A DNA stretch of 64,000 bases, taken from positions 62,001 to 126,000 of the forward strand of contig NZ_JAGKJK010000008.1 in the NCBI RefSeq assembly GCF_020329435.1. The letters are read 5' to 3'. Source of the DNA: Bradyrhizobium hereditatis (GTDB lineage: Bacteria > Pseudomonadota > Alphaproteobacteria > Rhizobiales > Xanthobacteraceae). Shown here in pieces: positions 24,160-33,685 of this stretch. The translations under genes were made by a program, and so were the position numbers. Each line of letters opens with the position of its first letter. Position 1 is the stretch's first letter. The notes under the pieces are model-generated. The model saw nothing but the letters and a program-made list of their open reading frames with translations. It was not told where the DNA came from and did not search any database.

Positions 24160-24954
24160 TTGGAATCCCAGCCCTATTCCTCCCACGTCGAGCCGCCGGA
24201 CGCGCATGAGCCGATCCTGACGCTCCCGGCCGCGCTGACGGCCTATATCGCGCTGATCGCCGTCATTCATTTGCGGGTGCTGCTCCCGGCGGAGCTGGAG
24301 AACTGGACCATCGACGTGTTCGGCTTCATTCCGAAGCGCTACGATTCCACGCTGCTCAAGATCACCTTTCCCGGCGGGGCCGGCGCCAAGGTCTGGACCT
24401 TCGTCACCTATTCGCTGCTGCATGCCAATCTCAGCCATATCGGCTTCAACGTGCTGTGGCTGTTGCCGTTCGGCAGCGCGCTGGCGCGCCGGTTCGGTCC
24501 GGTCAGGTTCTTCACATTCATGGCGGTGACGGCGGCGGCCGGCGCGCTGGCGCATCTTGTCACCCATGAGCACGCCATTGCACCGATGATTGGCGCCTCG
24601 GCCTCGGTGTCCGGCGCCATGGCCGCCGCTATCCGTTTCGCCTTCGTGCGGGGAAGCTTTCTGTCGTTCAGGCGGGGCGATGCCGATGCCGCAGCCAAGG
24701 TTCCGGCGCTGTCGCTTGCCCGCGCACTTCGCAACACGCGCGTGCTCGGATTTCTGGCGGTGTGGTTCGGCGTCAACATCATCTTCGGCCTTGGCTCGAT
24801 TTCGATTGGCGCTGAGGGCGCCACCGTCGCCTGGCAGGCGCATATCGGCGGATTTCTCGCCGGCCTGATGCTGTTTTCGCTGTTCGATCCGGTCCCGCGC
24901 CGGATGCCGCGTGCGGCGGACGCTTCATCGCCAGACGAACCCGGCCGCGTCTGA
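24160..24954 (+). CDS. rhomboid-family intramembrane serine protease
   Basis: A protein of about 264 aa with six or more helices. The catalytic serine is in GASASVSG (S about 147 from this start) and the catalytic His in QAHIGGFLAGL (H about 228). The conserved HANLSHIGFNVLWLLPFGS segment supplies the other membrane His/Asn residues. Rhomboids cut single-pass membrane proteins inside the bilayer. The start is uncertain: the frame is open into the upstream palindromic repeat, and TTG 24160 (after AAGG) gives the family-like N-terminus LESQPYSSHVEPP. Confidence 0.85.
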   Translation: MESQPYSSHVEPPDAHEPILTLPAALTAYIALIAVIHLRVLLPAELENWTIDVFGFIPKRYDSTLLKITFPGGAGAKVWTFVTYSLLHANLSHIGFNVLWLLPFGSALARRFGPVRFFTFMAVTAAAGALAHLVTHEHAIAPMIGASASVSGAMAAAIRFAFVRGSFLSFRRGDADAAAKVPALSLARALRNTRVLGFLAVWFGVNIIFGLGSISIGAEGATVAWQAHIGGFLAGLMLFSLFDPVPRRMPRAADASSPDEPGRV

Positions 24955-25143
24955 TCGCCGCTTGCGGCGAGGGGCGATTTCATCCATCATCGTTGCGAGT
25001 TGTAACGCAAGCCAATGCCGCTGTCGTGCCACGACGGCCCGCGCTTGTTGGCCGCGCCCGAAACGAAACCGGCGCGGAACTGTTGATTGAAGACTCGCGA
25101 ACAAGTCGGGCCCTGGGGCACGAACGGATTCAGGGAGGCGACA

Positions 25144-25572
25144 ATGACGGTACGTTCAATTCTCGACACCAAGGGCCATCAGGTCACGAGCATCGAGCCG
25201 GATGCCAAGCTTTCGGCTGCGATCAAGCTTCTTGGTGAGCGCAAGATCGGTGCTGTGCTGGTGATGAACGGGGAACGTCTGGAAGGCATTCTTTCGGAGC
25301 GAGACATTGTCCGCGTGCTCGGCGATCGCGGCGCCAGGGTGCTCGAGGAGCCGGTCAGCGCCGTCATGACGCGCAAGGTCGTGAGTTGCCGGCAATCCGA
25401 CACGGTCGCCGGGATCATGGAAATGATGACGATTGGCAAGTTCCGCCATTTGCCCGTGCTCGAGGAGGGCAAGGTGGTGGGTCTGATTTCGATCGGCGAT
25501 ATCGTGAAGCGCCGCGTCCAGGAATACGAGGCCGAGCAGGAAGCGCTGCGCGACTACATCAAGACAGCCTGA
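25144..25572 (+). CDS. CBS-domain-pair protein
   Basis: A 142-aa cytoplasmic protein made only of two CBS motifs (TVRSILDTKGHQVTSIEPDA through GILSERDIVRVLGD, and VSAVMTRKVVSCRQSDTVAG through VVGLISIGDIVKRR). CBS pairs bind adenosyl ligands such as AMP or ATP and sense energy state. GGGAGG precedes ATG 25144. It ends 3 bp before the end of the convergent patatin gene. Confidence 0.92.
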   Translation: MTVRSILDTKGHQVTSIEPDAKLSAAIKLLGERKIGAVLVMNGERLEGILSERDIVRVLGDRGARVLEEPVSAVMTRKVVSCRQSDTVAGIMEMMTIGKFRHLPVLEEGKVVGLISIGDIVKRRVQEYEAEQEALRDYIKTA

Positions 25573-25575
25573 TCG

Positions 25576-26643
25576 CTATTCCTTCTCGGTCTTTTCGACC
25601 GCCGGCTCGGCTTTGCCCGCCGGCGGCGCCAGTATGTGGATCGCCTCCTGGATCGAATCGATGGCGCGTTCGGCCGCCTTTGCGCCGTGGGCGATCAGGT
25701 CGTCGGCGCGATGAAAATCGAACCAGCCGATCTTCCCGACTCGGGGCGAGATCAGGAGATCGGGCGGGTCGCCGGCAAGCCGCGCGCGGGTGATGCGGTC
25801 CTGCATGATGTTGAAGGCGTCGACCATCACCGAGGAGATGCCAGGACGTCCGCCGCCGCCGAAGAACTCCCGCTTCATGGTGCGCTCGGCGGAGAAGAAT
25901 TTTCCGATGCCGCGTCTGCGCGGCTCCGGTTCGGCCGCCACCTCCGGCATCACCGAGACGGAAACGCTTGGCGTGGCGCCGTGGGAATAGATCGTGGTGG
26001 AGTGCGCGAAGACGTCGCTGGAAAGATTGGCGGCGATGACGATCTCCGCGCCAAGCGCGCGCGCCGCTGACACCGGGACTGGATTGACCAGGGCGCCGTC
26101 AACCAGCCAGCGGTCGCCGACCAATATCGGCGAAAATATTCCGGGCAGCGCGTAGGAGGCGCGCATGGCATCCACCATCGGGCCATGGGTCAGCCAGATT
26201 TCGTGGCCGGTGCGCACCTCGGTCGCAACCGTGGCAAATTTCACCGGCAGCTCCTCGATCAGGCTCTGCCCGAGCGATGCTTCCAGTTCCGCCGCAAGCT
26301 TGGAGCCACCGATCAGGCCGGAGCCGTTCAGGCGGATATCGAGATAGGAAAGGACGGTTCGCGGCTGCAGGCTGCGCGCCCATTCCTCCAGCGTATCGAG
26401 ATGTCCGGCGGCATAGGCGCCGCCAACCACGGCGCCGATCGACGTTCCGACTACGACGTTGGGCAAGATTCCGTGCGCGACCAGCGTCCGGACGATGCCG
26501 ATATGGGCAAAGCCGCGCGCGGCGCCGCCGCCCAGCGCCAGCCCGATCACCGGCCGGCGAATGCTGCCGAGCCCTACCTTGTCTTGGGCCTTGTCTTGGG
26601 CATCGGAGCTCTTTTGGCCGCGGCCCATCCAGCTATCCAACAC
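25576..26643 (-). CDS. patatin-like phospholipase (RssA/YlbK-type)
   Basis: A 355-aa protein with the patatin dyad. The oxyanion GGGAARGFAH is near 38-47, G66-T-S68-I-G carries the nucleophile, and D182 lies in VDGALVNP. The C-terminal third contains a basic loop (EPRRRGIGKFFSAE). It hydrolyses acyl chains from phospholipids. The start was chosen as GTG 26643, because AGGAG lies 7 nt upstream of it and too close to the earlier GTG 26649; ATG 26628 is a further option. Confidence 0.88.
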   Translation of the reverse strand: MLDSWMGRGQKSSDAQDKAQDKVGLGSIRRPVIGLALGGGAARGFAHIGIVRTLVAHGILPNVVVGTSIGAVVGGAYAAGHLDTLEEWARSLQPRTVLSYLDIRLNGSGLIGGSKLAAELEASLGQSLIEELPVKFATVATEVRTGHEIWLTHGPMVDAMRASYALPGIFSPILVGDRWLVDGALVNPVPVSAARALGAEIVIAANLSSDVFAHSTTIYSHGATPSVSVSVMPEVAAEPEPRRRGIGKFFSAERTMKREFFGGGGRPGISSVMVDAFNIMQDRITRARLAGDPPDLLISPRVGKIGWFDFHRADDLIAHGAKAAERAIDSIQEAIHILAPPAGKAEPAVEKTEKE

Positions 26644-26871
26644 GCACACTCTCCTGCGGCCTCAAGGATATTCGCCGCGGCTCGGCCGCGCCAGAACCAT
26701 CCAATCCGATCCTGATGCATGGTTTATGCCCGTCGACACTGGCCTAGGCAGGGAATGTGACTGGACCACGACCGCCGGATCAACATCCGCTTGCCGGGGC
26801 AGGTTCCGCCACCGCAGCTGCCCGGACTTCCGCGCTGCAGGCTTGAATTTGCCGCGTTTTCGGTGAAAAGC

Positions 26872-27945
26872 ATGGCCATGATTTCGGGCGGTCACGGTAT
26901 CGTTGGAAACGGGCGGGGCGCTTGGCCTTTTCCGGCGCTGGCGCTTGCATGGGCGCTGCTGTTTCCCACAACCGCCTCGGCTCAGTGGTTCTCGGACCGC
27001 CCCCCACCCGTACCGCCGGCCGCCGTTCCGGACGCCCAGACCGGCCCCGCCATGAACCTGGCGCCGCCATCGGGTACCGGCGCGCTCCCGCCGCTGCCGG
27101 CGCCCCTGACCCAGCCGACCCTCGTTCAGCCGCAAGTCACCACGACGCCGCCGGTGGTACCGCCGCCGGGTGCGGCAACTCCAAGCCAGGGAGTGCTGTC
27201 ACTGACGGCGCGCTACGGCAAGGATCTGCCTGTCATCAATGGCGGGCTGGTGTGGCGGGTATTCGCCGACAAGCCCGACGATACCGGCACCTTCAAGCTG
27301 ATCCGCGAGGAACGCGGCGCGACGCCGAACATCGTGCTGCCGCCCGGCAACTACGTGGTCCACGTCGCCCTCGGCCTGGTCAGTGCGGTGCGCGCGGTGA
27401 GCCTGAAGGCAGAGACGGACCGCGTCGCTTTCGTGCTTCCGGCCGGCGGGCTGCGCATCGAAGGCCGCGTCGGCTCCAGCAAGATTCCGCCGAACCAGAT
27501 TTCGTTCGCACTCTACAAGGGCAGCCAGTTCGAGGGCGGCGCCGAGCGCTCTTCCCTGATCCCCAACGTGCCGGCCGGCGATGTCGCAATGCTGCCGGAG
27601 GGGACCTACTACATCATCTCCAACTATGGCGATGCCAACTCCGTCGTGCGCTCCGATATCCGTGTCCAGGCCGGCAAGCTGACGGACGTCACCGTTTCGC
27701 ACCGCGCGGCGGTGATCACACTGAAGCTCGTCAGCGACAGGGGCGGCGAAGCGCTCGCCAACACCGCATGGTCGGTAATCACGCCGGGCGGCGACGTCAT
27801 CAAGGAATCGATCGGCGCGTTTCCGCGCGTGGTGCTGTCCGAGGGCGAATACCGGGCGATCGCCAAGAACGAAGGCAAGGTGTTCGAGCGGCCCTTCAAC
27901 GTCGTCAACGGCGTCGACGGCGAAGTCGAGGTCATCGCGCGCTGA
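26872..27945 (+). CDS. exported protein with Pro-rich linker and repeated beta domains
   Basis: A 357-aa protein. The signal peptide (FPALALAWALLFPTTASAQ) is followed by a 70-residue Pro-rich linker (PPPVPPAAVPDAQTG; PPVVPPPGAATP) and then beta-rich repeats resembling carboxypeptidase-regulatory or invasin-like modules (GKDLPVINGGLVWRVFADKP; PPGNYVVHVALGLVSAVRAV; PEGTYYIISNYGDANSVVRS; SEGEYRAIAKNEGKVFERPF). No enzymatic motif is seen. It is probably periplasmic or envelope-associated. ATG 26872 or 26878 opens the signal peptide. Confidence 0.75.
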   Translation: MAMISGGHGIVGNGRGAWPFPALALAWALLFPTTASAQWFSDRPPPVPPAAVPDAQTGPAMNLAPPSGTGALPPLPAPLTQPTLVQPQVTTTPPVVPPPGAATPSQGVLSLTARYGKDLPVINGGLVWRVFADKPDDTGTFKLIREERGATPNIVLPPGNYVVHVALGLVSAVRAVSLKAETDRVAFVLPAGGLRIEGRVGSSKIPPNQISFALYKGSQFEGGAERSSLIPNVPAGDVAMLPEGTYYIISNYGDANSVVRSDIRVQAGKLTDVTVSHRAAVITLKLVSDRGGEALANTAWSVITPGGDVIKESIGAFPRVVLSEGEYRAIAKNEGKVFERPFNVVNGVDGEVEVIAR

Positions 27946-28101
27946 CGTCGGCTTTCGACTGTCATAGTCTCTAATACGCACTAACCATCGCACAACTTAA
28001 AACTGTCACAATCGCCGCATCTGCGTACCGCTGCCGCAATTTTTACACAGCCTTAAACCCGGCTGCATTGGATGCCCTGGGTACGCGTAGCGGGGCAGGT
28101 C

Positions 28102-30582
28102 ATGGTTGCGGCCAAATCATCGAAAAAACCGACAGATAAATTCAACACCGAGATGTTCGCCGACGTCCCGGTCCTCAAGCGAAAATGGCAGGCTGCATTG
28201 CGGCCCGGCGAGAAGCTGCCGCGCTATGAGGACGTCATGCTGGGCAGTCTCGGCAGGTTGGCGGACCATGTCGTGCTGCTTCGCAATGACGGTGGCACGC
28301 TCACGGTTTCGCATAGCGGCCGCTATGTCCAGCAATGGCTGAACGAGGATCGCTGGGACGTCCCCTTAAGCGCATTGCCGCCGGATTGCGCGACCGCGCT
28401 GGCGGAAGCGGCATCACACGCGCTGCAGAACGGTCGCCCGTATCTTGCGACGGCGCATTGCGTGCGCGACGGGCTGGTTCGCACCTATGATGTGCTCGCG
28501 CTGCCGACTTCGTCACGCTGGGGTGGCAGCCTGGTCGGCGCCTATGTCAACGAGCGCGATACGCAATTCAACCTGCTGGATACGATCTTCTCGGCAACCG
28601 ATGAGGGCATGCTGTCGCTGGCGGCGATCCGCGATGCGAATGGCCACCCGTCTGATTTTCAGATCGTCCATCTCAATCAGGGGGCGGCGCGGCTATTGCG
28701 GCAGCCCTCGACGGAACTATTGTGGCGACGACTTGCCTCGGGCGACGGCCTGCTGTGCGCGCCGGAGGTAATCCGGCGCCTGCGCGAGATCGTCGGCAGC
28801 GGGCGTGGTGGACAGATCGAAATCGACAACGACGAACGCTGCCTGCGGCTGGGCGTGACGGCATTCGGCGACATGCTCTCGCTAACAGTTTCCGACGTCA
28901 CAGCGCTGAAGCGGCGCGAGGTTTCCTTCCGTCTGCTGTTTGACAACAACCCAATGCCGATGTGGGTGTTCGATGCCGAAACGACCCGGTTCCTGAGCGT
29001 CAACGATGCGGCGGTGCGGCACTACGGTTATCCCCGCGAAACCTTCCTGCAAATGCAGCTTCGCCAGATCTGGCCGGTGGACGAGTGGGTAAGCCACGGC
29101 GAGGCGCTGCAGCGCCTCGGTGACGTCTACAACTCGAGCCGCGACTGGCGGCATCTCAAAGCGGATGGCAGCGAAATCCACGTGCTGACGTTCGGACGGC
29201 GCGTCACCTTCGACGGGCGAGACGGCTATCTGGTGGCCGCGGTCGATATTACAGAGCGCCGCGCGGCGGAAGCGCGTATCGCCCACATGGCCCATCACGA
29301 CGGCCTGACCAACCTGCCAAATCGCGACTTTTATCAGGAGCGACTTCGTCAGGCCCTCGAACGGGCCGCGTCCGGCAACAGGCGCGTGGCGGTGCTGTGC
29401 GTCGATCTCGACCTGTTCAAGAACGTCAACGATTCCTTCGGTCACCCGATGGGCGATCGTCTGCTGCAGGCGGTGGCCGAGCGGTTGAAGTCCGAGGTTC
29501 GTGGCGACAATGTCGTCGCACGGCTCGGCGGCGACGAATTCGCCATCGTGCTGGTCTCCGAGGTATCGCCGAACGAGCTGAGCGATTTTGCCGACCGGCT
29601 GATCGGCGTCCTGAGCGCGCGCTACGACCTCGACGGCATCGAGGTCGTCGTCGGCGCCAGCGTCGGCATCGCATTGTCGCCCGGCGATGGCGCGAGCTGC
29701 GAGGAATTGATGCGCAACGCCGACATGGCGCTCTATCGGGCGAAGTCGGATGGCGGCAACGTTCATCGCTTCTTTGAGCGCGAGATGGATCGCCAGGCGC
29801 AGAAGCGCCGCGATATGGAGCGCGACCTGCGTCGCGCCTTCGCCAACGGCGAATTCGAACTGCACTATCAGCCGCTGGTGGATATTGCCGCGAACCGTGT
29901 CAGCGGCTTCGAATCGCTGTTGCGCTGGCGCAGCCCTGAGAAGGGCATGATCTCGCCGGCCGAGTTTGTACCGGTTGCTGAGGATATCGGCCTGATCGTG
30001 GCACTGGGCGAGTGGGTGCTGCGCGAGGCCTGTTCGGAAGCTGCGAGCTGGCCGGAGGACATCAAGGTTGCCGTCAATCTGTCGCCGGTGCAGTTCCGCA
30101 GCCGCAATCTGGTTCAGGCGGTGATTTCGGCCCTGGCGCATTCCGGCCTGTCGCCACGGCGGCTTGAACTTGAAATCACCGAGTCGGTCTTCCTGGCCGA
30201 GACCGAAGCCAATCTGGCGATCCTGCATCAGCTTCGCGAACTCGGCGTCAGCATTTCCATGGACGATTTCGGCACCGGCTATTCGAGTCTGAGCTATCTC
30301 CGGAGCTTTCCATTCGACAAGATCAAGATCGACCGCTCGTTCGTGAAGGACCTTGTCGATCGTACCGATTGCGTCGCGATCGTGCGCGCCATCTCCGGCC
30401 TCGGCCGCAGCCTGAACATCACGACGACGGCCGAAGGCGTCGAGACCATGGACCAGCTCGACTGGCTGCGCGCCGAAGGTTGCAACGAGGTACAGGGCTT
30501 TCTGTTCAGCGCGGCGAAGCCGGCATCCGAGCTCGAGGCATTGCTGTCGGGGTTTGGCGCTCGCGCTTCAAAGGCGGCGTGA
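28102..30582 (+). CDS. PAS-GGDEF-EAL cyclic-di-GMP signalling protein
   Basis: About 826 aa, soluble. Two PAS-like regions lie in the first 390 residues (LDTIFSATDEGMLSLAAIRD; FRLLFDNNPMPMWVFDAETT). A GGDEF domain follows with intact RLGGDEF (about residue 476), then an EAL domain whose signature is ESLLR (about 604, Ser replacing Ala), with DDFGTGYSSLSYL and the downstream KIDRSFV. The active GGDEF suggests a cyclase. ESL-type EAL domains can still be phosphodiesterases because the metal-binding Glu is kept. GGGGCAGGT before ATG 28102 supports the start; ATG 28072 is an alternative. Confidence 0.88.
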   Translation: MVAAKSSKKPTDKFNTEMFADVPVLKRKWQAALRPGEKLPRYEDVMLGSLGRLADHVVLLRNDGGTLTVSHSGRYVQQWLNEDRWDVPLSALPPDCATALAEAASHALQNGRPYLATAHCVRDGLVRTYDVLALPTSSRWGGSLVGAYVNERDTQFNLLDTIFSATDEGMLSLAAIRDANGHPSDFQIVHLNQGAARLLRQPSTELLWRRLASGDGLLCAPEVIRRLREIVGSGRGGQIEIDNDERCLRLGVTAFGDMLSLTVSDVTALKRREVSFRLLFDNNPMPMWVFDAETTRFLSVNDAAVRHYGYPRETFLQMQLRQIWPVDEWVSHGEALQRLGDVYNSSRDWRHLKADGSEIHVLTFGRRVTFDGRDGYLVAAVDITERRAAEARIAHMAHHDGLTNLPNRDFYQERLRQALERAASGNRRVAVLCVDLDLFKNVNDSFGHPMGDRLLQAVAERLKSEVRGDNVVARLGGDEFAIVLVSEVSPNELSDFADRLIGVLSARYDLDGIEVVVGASVGIALSPGDGASCEELMRNADMALYRAKSDGGNVHRFFEREMDRQAQKRRDMERDLRRAFANGEFELHYQPLVDIAANRVSGFESLLRWRSPEKGMISPAEFVPVAEDIGLIVALGEWVLREACSEAASWPEDIKVAVNLSPVQFRSRNLVQAVISALAHSGLSPRRLELEITESVFLAETEANLAILHQLRELGVSISMDDFGTGYSSLSYLRSFPFDKIKIDRSFVKDLVDRTDCVAIVRAISGLGRSLNITTTAEGVETMDQLDWLRAEGCNEVQGFLFSAAKPASELEALLSGFGARASKAA

Positions 30583-30595
30583 GGCGATAGCAACT

Positions 30596-30685
30596 CGTCA
30601 TGCCCGGGCTCGACCCGGGCATCCATCTTCTTCGCAAGAATTTTCTCGGGAGGGATGGATTGCCGGGTCAAGCCAGGCAATGACG
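30596..30685. repeat. palindromic intergenic repeat (CGTCATGCCCGGGC type)
   Basis: CGTCATGCCCGGGCTCGACC at the left end is matched, imperfectly, by GGGTCAAGCCAGGCAATGACG at the right. Inner CATCCATC / GGATGGAT arms also pair. It lies between convergent genes and may act as a transcription end or insertion-element-like repeat. Confidence 0.7.
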
Positions 30686-30697
30686 GTCACGGGATTT

Positions 30698-31261
30698 TTA
30701 GAACCGCGTCACGATATCGGACAGCGCCGGGCGAGGGCGATCCTCCACCGGTTTCGAGGGCTTGCCGATATGGATGAAGCCGGCGAGCTTCTCGTGCGCT
30801 TTCAGTCCGAGCCCGTCGAGCACGTCGCGGTCGAATGCGAACCAGCCGGTGAGCCAGCAGGCGCCATAACCAAGCGCCGTCGCCGCAGTGACGATGTTCA
30901 TCGCGCTGGCGCCGGCAGATAATTCCTGTTCCCACCCCGGCACTTTGGGGTGCGGCTTGGTGAAACTGACAACCGCGATCACCAGCGGTGCGTCCATCAG
31001 CCGGCGCTTTTCGAGTTCGATATCGGCGACCGGGGCGGAGGGATGCTTTTTTGCGAACACCTGCGCAATGACGTCGCCGGCCCGCGCCCGGGCGTCGCCC
31101 TCGAACACGATGAAGCGCCACGGCGTCAGCTTGCCGTGGTCCGGCACCCGCGCGCCGATGGTCAGGATGGTCTCGAGTTCGCTCGCGGTTGGGCCGGGGC
31201 CGCTCATCTCGCGGGGCTTGACCGAGCGGCGGATCTTCAGGAGTTCGATAGCGTCAGGCAC
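30698..31261 (-). CDS. nitroreductase family protein
   Basis: A 187-aa FMN-dependent oxidoreductase of the YdjA/TdcB-like group. It has KIRRSVKPREMSGPGPTASE at the N-terminus (RRS FMN-phosphate contact), ILTIGARVPDHGKLTPWRFI, NIVTAATALGYGACWLTGWF and GFIHIGKP near the end. Single domain, normal length. GTG 31261 (VPDAIELLKIRRS) follows AGAGACC. A longer frame to 31306 lacks conservation in character. It would use NAD(P)H to reduce nitro or enone substrates; the physiological substrate is unknown. Confidence 0.85.
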   Translation of the reverse strand: MPDAIELLKIRRSVKPREMSGPGPTASELETILTIGARVPDHGKLTPWRFIVFEGDARARAGDVIAQVFAKKHPSAPVADIELEKRRLMDAPLVIAVVSFTKPHPKVPGWEQELSAGASAMNIVTAATALGYGACWLTGWFAFDRDVLDGLGLKAHEKLAGFIHIGKPSKPVEDRPRPALSDIVTRF

Positions 31262-31343
31262 AAGGGTCTCTTTTGTCGGAAATGGCTGCGCCAGAGATAG
31301 TGGCACAGCCCGTCCAGCGGAAGCCGATTTAGACCGATTATGA

Positions 31344-33389
31344 TCAGGCCGCCGCCCGCGCCCGCTTCACGTCCGGCGGCGTTGCTTCCTCGACAAGGGC
31401 GGCCAGCGCCTCGTCGGTCGGCATCACCTTCTGCCCATCGCTGCCGAGGCGGCGGACCGAGACCGAATGGGTCTCGGCTTCCTTCTTGCCGACGACGAGA
31501 AGGGCAGGGATCTTCGCCAGCGAGTGCTCGCGGACCTTGTAGTTGATCTTCTCGTTGCGCAGGTCGATCTCGACGCGCAGGCCGGCACGGCGCGCGGCGG
31601 CCGCAACCACCTTGGCGTATTCGTCGCCCTCGGAGGTGATGGTGGTGACCACCACCTGGGTAGGCGCCAGCCAGAGCGGGAAGCTGCCGGCAAAATGCTC
31701 GATCAGGATGCCGATGAAGCGCTCCATCGAGCCGCAGATTGCGCGATGGACCATCACCGGTACCTTCTTCGAGCCGTCGGCATCGATGTAGAACGCGCCG
31801 AAACGCTCCGGCAGGTTGAAGTCGACCTGCGTGGTGCCGCATTGCCAGTCGCGGCCGATGGCGTCGCGCAGCACGTACTCGAACTTCGGCCCGTAGAACG
31901 CGCCTTCGCCCGGGTTGATCGCGGTCTTGATGCGGTTGCTGCCGCTGGCCTGGATTTCGGCCAGCACGGTTGCCATCACGCGTTCGGCATGCTCCCACAT
32001 TTCGTCGGTGCCGACGCGCTTCTCCGGCCGGGTCGAGAGCTTCACCGTCAATTCGCCATCGAATCCGAAGTCGGCGTAGGTCGACAGGATCAGCTCGTTG
32101 ATCTTGAGGCATTCGTCCGCGAGCTGCGCCTCGGTGCAGAACACATGCGCATCGTCCTGCGTGAAGCCGCGCACGCGCATCAGGCCGTGCATGGCGCCCG
32201 ACGCCTCATAGCGATGCACCACGCCGAATTCGGCAAGGCGCAAGGGCAGGTCGCGGTAGCTCTTCAGGCCATGCTTGAAGATCTGCACATGGCCAGGGCA
32301 GTTCATCGGCTTCAGTGCGAACCAGCGCTTGTCCTCGGCCTCGTCGCCGGCCGACTGCGCCGCGAACATGTTCTCGCGGTACCAGTCCCAGTGGCCCGAC
32401 GTCTCCCACAACACCTTGTCGAGGATCTGCGGCGCGTTGACCTCGTCATAGTCGCCGGTCAGTCGGCGGCGCATGTAGGCGATGAGCTGCTGGAAGATGG
32501 TCCAGCCCTTCGGGTGCCAGAACACCACGCCCGGGCCTTCCTCCTGGAAGTGGAACAAATCGAGCTCGCGGCCGAGCTTGCGGTGGTCGCGCTTCTCGGC
32601 TTCCTCGATCTGTTTGAGGTAGGCGTCGAGCTCTTCCTGCCTGGCAAAGGCAGTACCGTAGATGCGGGTCAGCATCGGGTTGTTGGCGTCGCCGCGCCAA
32701 TACGCGCCCGCCACCTTCATCAGTTTGAAGGCGTTCCCGATCTTGCCGGTCGAGTTCATGTGCGGGCCGCGGCACAGATCGAACCAGTCGCCCTGGAAAT
32801 AGATCTTGATCGGCTCGTCGCCGGGAATGGCGTCGACCAGCTCGACCTTGAACGTCTCGCCCTTGTCGCGGAACACCTGCTTGGCCTTTTCGCGGTCCCA
32901 CACTTCCTTGGTGAAGGGCTTGTCGCGCGCGATGATCTCGCGCATTCGCTTTTCGATCGCGGCAAAGTCTTCCGGCGTGAACGGCTCGTTGCGGAAGAAG
33001 TCGTAATAGAAACCGTTCTCGATCACCGGGCCGATCGTGACCTGCGTGCCCGGCCACAGCGACTGCACCGCTTCCGCCAGCACATGCGCGCAGTCGTGCC
33101 GGATCAGTTCCAGCGCGCGCGGGTCTTCGCGGTTGATCAGTTCGAGCTTGGCGTCGCGCAAGATTGGATCGTTGAGATCGGTCACCACGCCATCGAGCGC
33201 CATCGCCACCGTGCGCTTGGCCAGCGAGGGCGAGATGCCCTTGGCGATGTCGAAGCCAGTGATCCCCTTGCCGTAGTCGCGCCTGGCGCCATCGGGGAAA
33301 GTGACGGTAATCTTCTCCAGGGGCTCGGCTGGTTTCAGATTGGCGAGGCCATACTGGAAGCCCGATGGGGGCGTATTCTTGTCAGGCAT
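31344..33389 (-). CDS. thrS: threonine-tRNA ligase
   Basis: A 681-aa class II synthetase that charges tRNA-Thr. The order is TGS domain (about 25-90), editing/SAD domain with HDCAHVLAEAVQ and YYDFFRNEPF, zinc-binding catalytic core (MNCPGHVQIF, GLMRVRGFTQDDAHVFC, EGAFYGPKFEY, HRAICGSMERFIG), and the anticodon-binding domain (LWLAPTQVVVTTI to the end). GGAGACTAAC precedes ATG 33389. Essential housekeeping gene. A stem-loop lies in the upstream leader (33493-33565). Confidence 0.97.
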   Translation of the reverse strand: MPDKNTPPSGFQYGLANLKPAEPLEKITVTFPDGARRDYGKGITGFDIAKGISPSLAKRTVAMALDGVVTDLNDPILRDAKLELINREDPRALELIRHDCAHVLAEAVQSLWPGTQVTIGPVIENGFYYDFFRNEPFTPEDFAAIEKRMREIIARDKPFTKEVWDREKAKQVFRDKGETFKVELVDAIPGDEPIKIYFQGDWFDLCRGPHMNSTGKIGNAFKLMKVAGAYWRGDANNPMLTRIYGTAFARQEELDAYLKQIEEAEKRDHRKLGRELDLFHFQEEGPGVVFWHPKGWTIFQQLIAYMRRRLTGDYDEVNAPQILDKVLWETSGHWDWYRENMFAAQSAGDEAEDKRWFALKPMNCPGHVQIFKHGLKSYRDLPLRLAEFGVVHRYEASGAMHGLMRVRGFTQDDAHVFCTEAQLADECLKINELILSTYADFGFDGELTVKLSTRPEKRVGTDEMWEHAERVMATVLAEIQASGSNRIKTAINPGEGAFYGPKFEYVLRDAIGRDWQCGTTQVDFNLPERFGAFYIDADGSKKVPVMVHRAICGSMERFIGILIEHFAGSFPLWLAPTQVVVTTITSEGDEYAKVVAAAARRAGLRVEIDLRNEKINYKVREHSLAKIPALLVVGKKEAETHSVSVRRLGSDGQKVMPTDEALAALVEEATPPDVKRARAAA

Positions 33390-33685
33390 GTTAGTCTCCT
33401 AAAGCTCACTCCTGCGAACGAGCGCAGGTAAGCGGGAAGCAGCGGTATAGCAGGCGATTCGGCTCCTGCAATCGGGCAATTTCGCTAAATAGGCCGTGAT
33501 GGAAGCTGTCGCGGAGCTACATCTGGTCCCATTGCCCGGGAAAGAGAGCTACTCTCCGTCACGGCTGTTGGCGCGGAGCCGCGTGGCATCGGCGCCCTAA
33601 AATCAACAAAACTCATGACAGCAATGACAAATAGTCCGGCATCGCGTCCTTTTCTTGGCATGGCGTGCAGTCTACATGCATCTGC
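33390..33685. other. divergent intergenic region (thrS / MFS) with a long stem
   Basis: The region contains an 11-bp stem, GCCGTGATGGA (33493-33503) / TCCGTCACGGC (33555-33565), enclosing about 50 nt with smaller inner pairs. It would fall in the thrS 5' leader if thrS is transcribed from beyond 33565. No gene was found. Confidence 0.45.

Noticed and set aside
28882..30228. A 448-codon minus-strand frame opposite the GGDEF/EAL gene
   Set aside because: Antisense shadow; the plus-strand product has intact GGDEF and EAL-type motifs.
31467..33431. A 654-codon open frame on the plus strand opposite thrS
   Set aside because: It is the antisense of thrS. The long open frame follows from high-GC codon bias, and the thrS product matches its family along the full length.
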